In this document: positions 54,663 through 64,000 of the stretch, piece after piece
How positions within the stretch are numbered: the first letter of the stretch is position 1
Layout of the letters: each line of letters opens with the position of its first letter
Translations under genes and position numbers: made by a program
Notes under the pieces: model-generated
Told to the model about the DNA's origin: nothing
Seen by the model: the letters and a program-made list of their open reading frames with translations, nothing else
Database searches by the model: none
Assembly: GCF_027580225.2 (NCBI RefSeq)
Contig: NC_073340.2
Coordinates: 36,366,001 to 36,430,000, forward strand
DNA: 64,000 nucleotides
Source: Misgurnus anguillicaudatus
Taxonomy: Eukaryota > Chordata > Actinopteri > Cypriniformes > Cobitidae
Reading direction: 5' to 3'

Positions 54663-56437
54663 GGTAACACTTTATTTTACGACCCGCAAAGTACCGCGTA
54701 ATTAAACCGAATTTACAGCGTACCTATTTGTAACAACAGGGTACCTCTACAGTACGTACAAGGGAATAATATTTTAATAATATTTTAAGTTTGGGGTAAT
54801 AAGGGGGTAAGAATATGAAAAATTATAAATTATTTATACTCTAAGTATTTTATAACTACAGAGTACCTATTATAATATTACATGGTATGTATGACTTAGT
54901 CAAGTCTATGGGGAAATTATGGTTTTTTTTTAATGATTTTATTGTGAATTTTTCATATTGACTACTGAATGTTGTATACAGTCGATGTCTACGAGCCACA
55001 TCGGCAAATTAATATAACAGCACATCACTTTTATTTTAGAAGCCTATTACTTGCTTTTAAAAACAAAAGTCCAGCTGATTTAATGTGGTTATCTTTTCTT
55101 TTAAGGTAAGTACAATAAAAATAGCAACTTATTCCCTATTTACCAGGAAACTCTTACATTTGCGGGCGCTTTGCAATTTATTTACTTTTATTTCAAATGA
55201 CACAATAATGACCACAAAGCAGCACGCTATTTGTTTATTTTTAATAGGTGTTATCATTGGTAGAATAAAACTTTGCAACATGTGTAAAGACAATTATTTT
55301 ATAATTATGCAATGGCAAACCAGAATGAAACAACAGCAGATATCAGCTCCCGCTAAAGCAAAAGATGACTATATGCGTAGGCTACTGCCAGAATTTCCGT
55401 GGCATAGTCACGGAATTTTGTGCTCATTTTTCCATGGCATTCTCACGGATCTCCGCATTTTTCCGTGGCCCTGCTACGGACTGTCTTTTTCGTGGCATTC
55501 TCACGGATTGGTTACTCAACTGTTTTGTCCTATTTTCTTACCATTTTCGATTCGGTTTAGGGTTAGATTTACATGAAATGACATCCCTACTCAAACCCAA
55601 CTCTAACCCCAACGCCAGGCAACAATTGTTTAAAGTTTAGAAAATATAAAAGAATAAAGCAGAAAAAATAGTATAAACCAATAGTTAAAGTGACATATTA
55701 ACGCAAACACCAAATCCAACCCTAAACCGAAGCGAAAATGGTTTGAAAACAGGAAAAAGCAGCTGAGTAACCAATCCGTGAGAACGCCACGAAAAAGACA
55801 GTCCGCAGCAGGGCCACGGAAAAATGCGGAGATCCGCGAGAACGCCACGGAAAAACGAGCACAAAATTCCGTGACTATCCCACGGAACTTTGTGAGATCA
55901 TGTTGGCTACTGCGCAGGTGTAGAGCGCGCGGCCGTCTGCAGGAGGTTTGCTGGAACGCGATCCTGAGGTGAAATTTCTTTAAGAGGTTTTAAAAACTTT
56001 CTTCACTTTAATTTACAGCCCGCAAATATAAGAGTTACTTGGTAACTCCTGTATACATATCAAAGAGGTACAAGTTGCTATTATTTTTATTGTGCTGTTA
56101 TATTTTATTTGCCGACGTGGCTTGTAGACATCAACTGTAGGCTATACAATACACTTCATCAGCAAATATGAAAAAAAACATATTAAACATAGACCATATT
56201 ACCCATAGACGTAAGTCATACATACCATGTAATATTACAATAGGTACCCTGTAGTTATGAAATACTTAGAGAATAATTTTCCATATATTCTTACCCCCTT
56301 ATTACCCCAAACTTATGATATTGTTCCCTTATACCTACAAGTATGTACTGTAGAGGTACTCTGTTGTTACAAATAGGTACGCTGTAAATTCGGTTTAATT
56401 ACGCGGTACTTTGCGGGTCGTAAAATAAAGTGTTACC
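54663..56437. mobile_element. Long-TIR element, 1775 bp, with 8-bp target duplication
   Basis: GGTAACACTTTATTTTACGACC is inverted at the right end, and the arms stay alignable for about 200 bp. CATTACTT flanks both sides (54655-54662, 56438-56445). The 8-bp duplication suggests hAT-like transposition. No transposase. It lies in cadherin intron 9, 31 bp before exon 10. Confidence 0.85.
55385..55905. repeat. Palindrome nested in the long-TIR element
   Basis: Arms with TTCCGTGGCATAGTCACGGAA, CTCACGGATCTCCGCATTT and CACGGATTGGTTACTCA recur inverted on the right side. The arms themselves contain small CCGTGG/CCACGG palindromes. Confidence 0.8.
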
Positions 56438-56468
56438 CATTACTTTTAATTATTCATATTTGTTTCAG

Positions 56469-56578
56469 ATAACACTGCAAGTATTGTGGCGAAGCAGGGA
56501 GGTTTCAGTTCTGAACACTCAATGGAGTACACTCTTGAAATCGAGATTTCTGATGGAGGCACACCAGAGCAAAACAGT
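56469..56578 (+). pseudogene. Cadherin gene, exon 10 cut by a LINE
   Basis: Acceptor TTGTTTCAG, then the frame continues in phase: NTASIVAKQGGFSSEHSMEY and EIEISDGGTPEQNS, an EC5 end. At 56579 the sequence passes into (ATTCA)n, the 3' tail of a minus-strand LINE. No transmembrane or cytoplasmic exon is recognised later in the window. Confidence 0.8.
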
Positions 56579-57739
56579 ATTCAATTCAATTCAATTCAAT
56601 TTTATTTATATAGCGCTTTTCACAATACTCAATTGTTTCAAAGCAGCTTTACATTAATAAAAGCAGTAAAAGCACAGAAAAACGACAGATAGCATAACAT
56701 AATACACAATAGCATAAGCAGTCAAATTTGCTGCGGCTATGACGCGACATTATGAGCGAGCATATTACTAATGTAACGTCGAGAAGAAGAAGCTAAGTTA
56801 AGCCCAAGCAGGCTACCTCCCCGGGGTAAAAAAACCCCTAGGAGAAAAAAAACAAAAACCCCGGGTTGTTTAGCCAAGGAAATAAAAATAAAAGTCCTAG
56901 GAGGGAAAAACCCTTGGGAGATATACATGTATATACACACATATTAACAGATAAGGAGCTTAAGCAGAGATTAAGCAGAGATTAAGCGGATATTAAGCGG
57001 ATATTAAGCGGGTCCTGCCGGTGGTCGTTGGTCAGGCATCAGCTGGGCATCACATTGAAGGACGACCAGTAGATCAGAGGTGTGCCGACTTTCACATCTA
57101 CCGGAACTGGGTCTGTTTGTCCCATTGTCCTCAGGGTCAATGGGACCCAGGGACGAGACAGGGAGAGAAAAACAAAATCATATTAGCGTAGGGGCCGTTC
57201 ACATGTAATGCAAGTGTCACACAGTGATGTGGTTGAATCAGCTTAGTTTCAGACAGACTAACTATTGCAGCATAATTATATTATCCACAGTTGAGGATTT
57301 TGCAAATTGGGGGCCCACTGCGACGGTATATGGTAACTAAGGGTCACCTTCCGATTTTTAAGAGAAAATGAAACCTGTCGACCCGTTTGACTAAGGCCTG
57401 TAACCCCACTGTCGTCGTTAATGCAGGTTCAGTGGCAAACGGGTCTATATTGCATACTATTTACAAGATCACGAAAAAACGCCAACATCGCAACCTGACC
57501 ATACGTGTCAACCCGTTTGACTAAGGCTGGAAGCCCCACTGTCGTCGTTAATGCAGGTTCAGTGGCAAACGGGTCTGTATGGCATACTATTCACAAGAAC
57601 ACGAAAGTTCCAAAATCGCAATCCGACTATAGGTTAAGATAAGATTTTTATTTATTTATTTGGTTGATCTGTGTTATGACCGCGAGTGCTTTGTTCCGTA
57701 CAGATAACTATTTCGAGTTAAGTACTTTTACTAGACAAA

Positions 57740-60004
57740 TTATGCGAATGCTTTGTTGAAGAGAAAAGTTTTAAGTATAGATTTAAAATTATCGACTGTG
57801 TCTGATTCTCGGACATCGGTTGGTAAATCATTCCAGAGCTTAGGGGCTAAGTAGGAAAATGACCTTCCACTTTTAGATACTTTTGATAGTCTGGGGATAA
57901 TCAAGAGACCAGAATTTTGCGACCGTAGTGTGCGTGATGGATTGTATTCTGATAGTAATTCTCTAAGATATGAGGGTGCTAGGCCATTTAAAGCTTTGTA
58001 GGTGAGTAGTGATATTTTAAATTGTATGCGATATTTAACTGGTAGCCAGTGTAAAGATGCCAGAATTGGGCTTATGTGGTCATACTTTTTAGATCGAGTA
58101 AGTACCCTTGCGGAAGCGTTTTGAACTAGCTGAAGCTTGTTTACTTGATTTGCATGGCATCCCCCGAGTAGCGAGTTACAATAGTCTATTCTAGAGGTCA
58201 TAAAAGCATGGATAAGCTTCTCTGCGTCAGATGTGGACAGTATATGGCGTATTTTCGAGATATTTCTAAGATGGAAGAATGCTGTGCGGCAGACGTTGGC
58301 GATATGACTATCGAAGGATAAGTTGCTGTCGAACATCACACCTAAGTTCCTAACCGTGGAAGATGGCACCACAGTGCAGCCATCTATGTGCAACTTGTAA
58401 TCTGACATATTATGTTTGTAGCGATTCGGTTCAATAATAAGTATCTCTGTCTTATTGGAGTTCAGCTTAAGAAAGTTATGTGCCATCCAGTCACTAACAT
58501 CGCTAAGGCAGTCTGTTAGCTTAGAAAACGTGTGTGTTTCGCTGGGATGTGAGGAGATGTAAAGCTGGGTATCATCCGCATAGCAGTGAAAACTTATGTT
58601 ATGTTTCCTGATAATGTCTCCTAGAGGTAACATGTATAACGAGAACAGGATAGGACCTAAAACCGATCCCTGCGGTACACCGTATTTAACCAGGGAGTGG
58701 TATGGCTCTTCCTCGTTTACATAAACAAAGTGATAGCGATTGGTTAGATACGACCTAAACCAGGCTAGCGCCTGACCACTGATACCAACATAGTTTTCTA
58801 GTCTATTGAGTAAGATTGTATGATCTATTGTGTCAAAGGCTGCACTAAGGTCTAATAATATAAGAATTGAGATTTCACCACGATCGGATGTTAATAGGAG
58901 GTCATTTGTAACTCTAAGCAACGCTGTCTCTGTGCTGTGGTGGGGCCTGGGTCCTGATTGGAAGTTTTCATATGTGCTGTTGTTTGTCGGGGGTGTGCGT
59001 GGCTGGCTTGCCACTACCTTTTCTAGTATTTTCGAAAGAAAAGGTAGATTTGAGATTGGTCTAAAGTTATTAAGCTCTCCCTGATCAAGCTGCGGTTTTT
59101 TAATCAGCGGTTTAATAACTGCTAGTTTGAAAGCTGTTGGAACGTATCCTATTTCTAGCGATGAGTTAAAGATATTTAGAACCGGGGTTGACACTACAGG
59201 GAATACCTCTTTAAGCAGTTTTGTGGGAACGGGGTCTAATATACAGGATGATGATTTGGATGATGTAACTAGTCTAGAGAGCTCATCTATTGTAGTAGGT
59301 TTAAATGAATCAAGATGTTCGTATGGTAGTCTAGTGTTAAGTGAACTAACGGGTTGAGTGGTGGCTGCCTGGGTAGCTACGATGTTTTCCCTTATAGACG
59401 TAATTTTGTTAGAAAAGAAGTTCATGAAGTCGTTACTATTGTGTTGAAGTTTACTATTGGTTTCTGTTTGTTCTTTATTTCTAGTCAGTTTTGCAACCGT
59501 GCTGAAGAGGAAACGAGGGTTATTATGATTCTCATTTATAAGCCTGCTAAGATAGGTAGATCTGGCGGTTACAATAGCCTGTCTGTATTGTTTAACACTC
59601 TCTTTCCATGCTGCACGCCATACCTCTAACTTTGTGCTTCTATAATTTCTTTCCATTTTCCTAGTTGCCTTTTTGAGTGCTGCGGTGTGATGATCATACC
59701 ATGGAGCTGGCGGTTTTTCTTTGATTCTCTTTTTTCGAATGGGAGCAACGGCATCCAATGTGTTAGAACAGACATTGTTTAGGTTTTCTATTACAATATC
59801 TAGATCATCAGAGTTATCTGCTACATGTTTAATTTGGGACAGGTCTGGAAGAGTGCTAATAAATCTATCTTTAGTGGTGGAAATTATTGTTCTGGCTAAT
59901 CTGTAGCATGTTGTGGATTGAGTGATCCTATCTAGAAGGTACAGTGTATGACACAAGGTAATGGTCAGAAACTGCATCACTCTGAGGTGATATTTTGATG
60001 TCAT
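57740..60004 (-). CDS. LINE ORF2, reverse-transcriptase part
   Basis: An open frame of 754 codons. It contains the RT series [54 protein letters not shown] and the catalytic [13 protein letters not shown] (YADD near 58571-58590), then a long C-terminal part ending [16 protein letters not shown]. These motifs are typical of L2-clade LINEs. The first about 25 codons are in the wrong frame relative to the endonuclease part, so a one-base shift near 59930-59950 separates the two. The enzyme would copy element RNA at a nicked target. Confidence 0.9.
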   Translation of the reverse strand: MTSKYHLRVMQFLTITLCHTLYLLDRITQSTTCYRLARTIISTTKDRFISTLPDLSQIKHVADNSDDLDIVIENLNNVCSNTLDAVAPIRKKRIKEKPPAPWYDHHTAALKKATRKMERNYRSTKLEVWRAAWKESVKQYRQAIVTARSTYLSRLINENHNNPRFLFSTVAKLTRNKEQTETNSKLQHNSNDFMNFFSNKITSIRENIVATQAATTQPVSSLNTRLPYEHLDSFKPTTIDELSRLVTSSKSSSCILDPVPTKLLKEVFPVVSTPVLNIFNSSLEIGYVPTAFKLAVIKPLIKKPQLDQGELNNFRPISNLPFLSKILEKVVASQPRTPPTNNSTYENFQSGPRPHHSTETALLRVTNDLLLTSDRGEISILILLDLSAAFDTIDHTILLNRLENYVGISGQALAWFRSYLTNRYHFVYVNEEEPYHSLVKYGVPQGSVLGPILFSLYMLPLGDIIRKHNISFHCYADDTQLYISSHPSETHTFSKLTDCLSDVSDWMAHNFLKLNSNKTEILIIEPNRYKHNMSDYKLHIDGCTVVPSSTVRNLGVMFDSNLSFDSHIANVCRTAFFHLRNISKIRHILSTSDAEKLIHAFMTSRIDYCNSLLGGCHANQVNKLQLVQNASARVLTRSKKYDHISPILASLHWLPVKYRIQFKISLLTYKALNGLAPSYLRELLSEYNPSRTLRSQNSGLLIIPRLSKVSKSGRSFSYLAPKLWNDLPTDVRESDTVDNFKSILKTFLFNKAFA

Positions 60005-60690
60005 TAATATTGAGCCCGAGTGACAGAATTAAGTCTAATGTGTGCTTACGAGTATGCGTTGGCCCTGTCACGTTTTGTCTAATATTGAGAGAATTTAGAA
60101 CATCCATAAATGCACGTCCTAGTGCATCTTTTGGGTTATCCACATGAATATAAAAATCACCAACGATAAGAGCTTTATCTACAGTGACTACAAGCTCAGA
60201 CAGGAAATCTGCTATTTCTTTAAGGAAATCTGCATGGTGGCCCGGAGGTCTATATATTGTAGCTAAGGCAAAAGAGAGCTGTTTGTGGTTACGATCGGTT
60301 ATTTCCATATTTAACAACATTAGTTCGAATGATTTAAATTTTACTTCAGATTTTTGGTTTACTTTAAAAATTTTGTTGTATATTGTAGCTACACCACCCC
60401 CTCTCCCCTTTAATCGAGGTTCGTGTTTATAATAATAGTCTTGTGGGGTGGATTCGTTTAAACTAATGTAGTCGTCTGCTTTAAGCCAGGTTTCTGTTAA
60501 ACAGAGTGCATCTAAGTTTTGGTCTGTAACTATTTCATTGACAATAGGTTCTTTATTGGTAAGCGATCTAATGTTAAGAAGGCCGAATTTTAATATTCGA
60601 GGTTCATCTGTTAAAGTATTGTTGTCTAATTTTATATTAATCAGATTTGTACCAGATGTGGCAAGGGGTGCTCTGTATTTATTTGTTCAG
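59928..60690 (-). pseudogene. LINE ORF2, endonuclease part, frame-shifted from RT
   Basis: The frame shows the APE series: FGLLNIRSLTNK, CLTETWLK near 60500-60530, YRPPGHH near 60240, VGDFYIHVDNP (usually GDFN; here Y replaces the asparagine) and SDHYLVSY. The changed GDFN residue and the frame break near 59930 both suggest loss of function. Confidence 0.8.
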
Positions 60691-60879
60691 GGAACAGATA
60701 CAGTTGAAATGTGTTGATATTCTGGTAAGATTGACTCGAAGTGCTGGGATATAAGTGATCTTGACATATCACGGCAGCTAACAGATGGACGGTTAAGCCG
60801 ATCCGTCTGTTGTCTGACTTGTACCCTGGATAGTCAGACTGTATTCGAAGTAAGACTATTGGTCAGATTTATAGAGAGA

Positions 60880-62015
60880 ATCGCACTTCCTTCCTGAGAT
60901 GGATGGAGGCCATCTATCTTTAGCAGGTCAGGTCTCCCCCGAAAATGCTTCCAATTGTCTATAAACCCTACGTTATGCTGAGGGCACCATTTTGACATTC
61001 AGTCGTGAAGAGACAATAATCTACTGTAAGTTTCATCCCCCCGGTAGGCGGGGAGGGGACCAGAGCATATTACATTGTCTGACATTGTTTTAGCAATTTC
61101 ACATATCTCTTTAATATTATCTTTGGTGATCTCCGACTGGCGGAGTCTGGTGTCATTCGTGCCGGCGTGAATAACAATTTTAGAAAACTTACGCTTAGCA
61201 TTAGCCAGCACTTTAAGTTTTGATCTAATGTCTGAAGACCTGGCTCCCGGTATACAATCGACTATGGTGGCTGGTGCCTCAATGTTTGCGTTCCTAAGTA
61301 TCGAATCTCCAATGACCAAGGCACTTTTAACAGACGTCTCAGTCGGTGTGTTGCTTAGAATATCGAACCTGTTTGAAATTACCAGGGGGGTCTTGGGTGG
61401 GCACCGGAAACGACTTTGCCGCCTGACAGTCACCCAGTTAGTCGGCCCCCTTGACTCAGATGATGGAACCGAGCTATGTGTATTACGTTTAACACTAGGC
61501 GCACCCGAAACAGTGTTTGTAGCATTAGCGGTATTAGCGTTTGTAGCATTAGCGGTATTAACGTTTGTAGCATTAGCGGTATTAGCGTTTGTAGCATTAG
61601 CGGTATTAGCGTTTGTAGCATTAGCGGTATTAGCGTTTGTAGCATTAGCGGTATTAGCGTTTGTAGCATTAGCGGTATTGCTGTCATCAACTAGCGTTTG
61701 GATGCGCGCTTCTAGTTCTGCAATCTTCTCCGTCAGCCTTACTACTTCAATACACTTAGCACAAGTAAACCCCTCTGTGCTGATGGAAGAAGCTAAACTG
61801 TACATGTGGCAAGTAATGCAGGTTACAATAACAAGCGGAGTCTTACCGCTTTCATGTTGGGTGATGGCGTCTTCGGTCACCTGGACGCGGTCCGTGAAGC
61901 TACATCGCGAGGGAAGCTCACTCGCAGTATTAACCCTCTCCAAATTAAAGTGTGCGCGTGCCAGTCGGGTCGAAGGATGGAGCACTGCAGGGCGCATGCA
62001 CAGACTGGCATACAC
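60880..62015 (-). pseudogene. LINE ORF1 with coiled coil, 24-bp repeat and esterase domain
   Basis: From ATG 62015 the frame has a CxxC-type segment (CITCHMYS...FTCAKC), a coiled coil (VRLTEKIAELEARIQTLVDD), a tandem ANTANATN repeat, and an SGNH-hydrolase-like part: GDSILRNANI (serine block), HAGTNDTRLRQ and, after the stop, DGLHPSQEG. An in-frame TGA at 60999-61001 separates the last block. Esterase-bearing ORF1 proteins are known from zebrafish L2 elements (ZfL2 type). Confidence 0.8.
61515..61682 (-). repeat. 24-bp tandem repeat, seven copies, inside LINE ORF1
   Basis: The plus-strand unit GTTTGTAGCATTAGCGGTAT plus TAGC occurs seven times with almost no variation. It encodes ANTANATN on the ORF1 strand and is free of stops in several other frames. 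Confidence 0.95.
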
Positions 62016-62030
62016 TGATTGTAAAGTGTG

Positions 62031-62380
62031 TTATTGAGCCACATGCATGTGTGCATCAGTGTTTAGCACCACCTCATTTTAAGTCAGGAAACCTCTGCAA
62101 ATACTAATATACTGTATGCATAAGATCCAATTATAGTTGGTGTTTGTATTCAAACAAATTATGCATTTTACTTATCACAATCATTTATTGTATGTTAAAC
62201 ATGTACACAGCTTACTGTATGTAGGGGCCAAAATGTGTTATTCACTTTGACCATTGTGTGGCGCTGTGACCATTTACATTTTGCATAAAGGTTGCCTTCC
62301 TATAGTGATGGGCAGGTGGTTTGACCCAGAAGGGCAAAAGGTTTTTGACCGCAACACCACGAATAGTTTGGCTGCGTCCG
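62031..62380. other. Flank after the LINE, possible cadherin remainder
   Basis: On the plus strand, from about 62005, a frame reads LIVKCVIEPHACVHQC to about 62085, which has the spacing of the cysteine-containing end of cadherin EC5. No matching target duplication was found, so continuity with exon 10 is a guess. The remainder is AT-rich and featureless. Confidence 0.25.
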
Positions 62381-62390
62381 AAACCGCACA

Positions 62391-62906
62391 CTGTATAGTA
62401 GTAGGTACTGAATAAGATGAAGTATCTACTTACTTGCCGTTAAAACAGTAGGTACTGTATAGTATGAATCCTGGTAGTATGAATGAGATTCGGACGTACT
62501 ACATCCGCTATGTTGATACATCACGTGACATACATCGTCATCACGTCATGTCATTTCAGCGCGAAAACAGCCGCATGCCTCTTCTTCTTCATTGGATAAC
62601 TCCTGTCCCGGGGTATCATGGGATAGTGAAGTGTCCATCGTATGCACACTGCAAAATCTAACCAGAAGTAGTAGGTCATCCGGGTACTTTTCGCATACTG
62701 TTTTTCGAATACTATGTATTCGGACATACTACTCGCCTCGTCTACTGCTTTTTGCGTGCTGTATGGTGTGAGGTAGGCGGTTTCGGAAGCAGCAATGGAC
62801 TGTATCGCTGCGTCTGAAACCGCCTACTTCCATGCTATATGGTGAGTAAAGTAGTGCTTTTTGCATACTATATAGTATGGTAGTAGGCGATTTCAGACGC
62901 AGCATA
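62391..62906. repeat. Two adjacent MITEs with GCTGCGTC.GAAACC ends (Harbinger-like)
   Basis: The first runs from GGCTGCGTCCGAAACC (62391) to GGTTTCGGAAGCAGC (about 62795). The second runs from GCTGCGTCTGAAACCGCC (about 62808) to GGCGATTTCAGACGCAGC (62903). The interiors carry AGTAGTAGG/ATACTATA words. Non-coding. Confidence 0.75.
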
Positions 62907-63114
62907 TATGTTTGCCTCGCTGTATTTATATTTAATACTAAATTAGATATTATATGTGTTGGTGTTATGTGGAGCAATTAAACAATGTATAATGATGCAA
63001 CAGAATAATGGACTTCTTGTTTTTCATGGAGACGTATGCAAGAAAGGTAAACCATCAACGCAAGAATGAGCGTCAACCTAATTATCCTGGGATAGAATAA
63101 CCCAGTAGCTTAAA

Positions 63115-63187
63115 ATAATAGATTTATAGTTATTTATTTATATATAAAATATTAAATAAATATATATAAATAAATATATATATATTT
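63115..63187. repeat. AT-rich low-complexity DNA
   Basis: TTATTTATATATAAAATATT-type sequence, no other signal. Confidence 0.85.
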
Positions 63188-63188
63188 A

Positions 63189-64000
63189 AGCAATATCGCT
63201 CGAGTAGGAGTGTGATATAGCTCTATATCATCACGGCTGTGATTAGGCCAGAGGTACGAGGCCGCAGGCCGAGTGCCGGAGGCAATCACAGCCGTGATGA
63301 TATAGAGCTATATCACACGACTCCGAGAGCGATATTGCTTTTATACAACAGTTCGACGGCACACGTTTGAAAAACGAAAACTAGAAAACAACAACGGAGT
63401 TATTTTAAAAGCCTCTTTGTTTGAGAACTACTTCTTCCGCCACGGATTTGAGGGCGGCCAGAATGACAGGTAAAGCTTTCGGCTGCTTTGAAGCTCATAA
63501 CAACTCAATGGACGGAAAAGCCGTTTCTTTATATTACCGTTTCTTGGTCACAAAGTGTAGTTTTAAGATTAGTTCAGTCGAGAATGTATCTGTATTATAT
63601 TTAAATCTGCAGTCGATTAGTAAAGATAGCACCTGTTTGAACGTTTGCTTAGTGAGATTCGGTACGAATGGGAACCAAAGCATGAGCGGACATCAGTGGT
63701 CACTCGCCCCGCTGACCACCGCCCTCTCTGGGCTACATTTCTGACAGAGATACCCTGGCTCTCATGTTGGCCTTGTTTGTTTATGATCGTCAAAATGAGA
63801 TCAAATCAGCAGTATTTGGTGTCATGATTAAACTATTACTTGTTTTTTAATTCATATTTAGTGTCTTTTGTGTTGTTATTGTTTTGGCGCGAGGTAAAAG
63901 TTAATAAAACTATACTTGTATAACGTTACTATTGCTTTCTCATTTATTTTTAACGTGATACAAGCACTCGATTATTATTATTAAACTTTGTTCTTGTCAG
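63189..64000 (+). repeat. Palindromic element, copy Y, runs off the window
   Basis: It starts AAGCAATATCGCTCGAG and has a 60-bp hairpin (arms TATCATCACGGCTGTGATT at 63225-63300), then AGCGATATTGCTTTTATACA and a body that matches copy X (50290-50770) inverted. Confidence 0.7.
63421..63744 (+). other. 107-codon open frame in palindromic element, copy Y
   Basis: It begins MRTTSSATDLRAARMTGK like the copy at 50336-50659 and ends ALSGLHF. It is open in both copies; the product is not recognised. Confidence 0.35.

Larger units (their letters stand above)
56579..62030 (-). mobile_element. Nearly full-length L2-like LINE, inserted in cadherin exon 10
   Basis: The element reads leftward: ORF1 (62015 to about 60880), ORF2 with endonuclease and RT (about 60690 to 57740), a 1.1-kb 3' UTR, and a 3' end with TTGAATTGAATTGAAT repeats at 56579-56600. 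The short terminal repeat tail and esterase-type ORF1 fit the L2/CR1 group. The 5' end and target duplication are not certain. Confidence 0.85.

Noticed and set aside
55085..55640. Frames of 91-163 codons
   Set aside because: They lie in a palindromic MITE with mirrored wording and no homology that I can see.
61228..62037. 269-codon plus-strand frame
   Set aside because: It is the complement of LINE ORF1; its length comes from the stop-free 24-bp repeat.
1..64000. CRISPR arrays, bacterial operons, rRNA or tRNA genes
   Set aside because: No direct repeats with spacers, ribosome-binding sites or cloverleaf sequences were seen; gene structure is eukaryotic.

Overview
The window is eukaryotic and looks like a teleost genome, most likely a cyprinid. 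The grounds are multi-exon genes with GT-AG introns, two fish-type host gene fragments (a ZP-domain gene and a classical cadherin) and a dense pile of fish-style mobile elements: Gypsy, Copia and BEL/Pao LTR elements, L2-like and other LINEs, Tc1, hAT and many inverted-repeat MITEs. There is no bacterial, phage or CRISPR content. The species cannot be fixed from the sequence alone.

Layout. (1) 1-17677 is one composite of a Ty3/Gypsy family with unusually long LTRs. An autonomous gag-pol interior runs leftward off the window and shares its 2.8-kb LTR with a series of non-autonomous units. Each unit is a 2.0-kb LTR joined to the next by an interior of only about 148 bp that keeps a primer-binding site, the gag start region and a polypurine tract. 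The series runs leftward to 7850, flips head to head, runs rightward to 15055, then flips again into a 2.6-kb LTR. On the strand opposite to element transcription the LTRs carry a chain of exon-like blocks with splice consensus, including a tandem 77-nt block and an 82-codon open block; this is the least explained signal in the window. (2) 17678-21770 holds a Tc1 element split by a LINE, itself split by a hAT fragment, then an L2-like remnant. (3) 21774-26243 is a complete Copia element with identical 192-bp LTRs, a 5-bp target duplication, a start codon inside the LTR and a primer site matching the anticodon arm of initiator tRNA-Met. (4) 26249-35360 is nested DNA transposons, one carrying a decayed DUF4806-type gene. 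(5) 35386-36410 are two exons of a ZP-domain gene on the minus strand.

(6) 38338-56578 is a cadherin gene on the plus strand (signal peptide, short furin-cut propeptide, EC1 to part of EC5). It has been hit twice inside coding exons: a 7.95-kb BEL/Pao element sits in exon 8 with a clean 5-bp target duplication, and an L2-like LINE starts inside exon 10. The exons on both sides remain open, so loss of the gene looks recent. Its ninth intron is packed with MITEs and LTR remnants. (7) 56579 to about 62030 is that nearly full-length LINE, with an esterase-type ORF1 containing a seven-copy 24-bp in-frame repeat. (8) 62380-64000 holds MITEs and a second copy of a palindromic element also present at 49.6-51.2 kb.

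The host genes do not work as a pathway. The window is best read as a transposon-dense interval in which one host gene is being destroyed by recent insertions.
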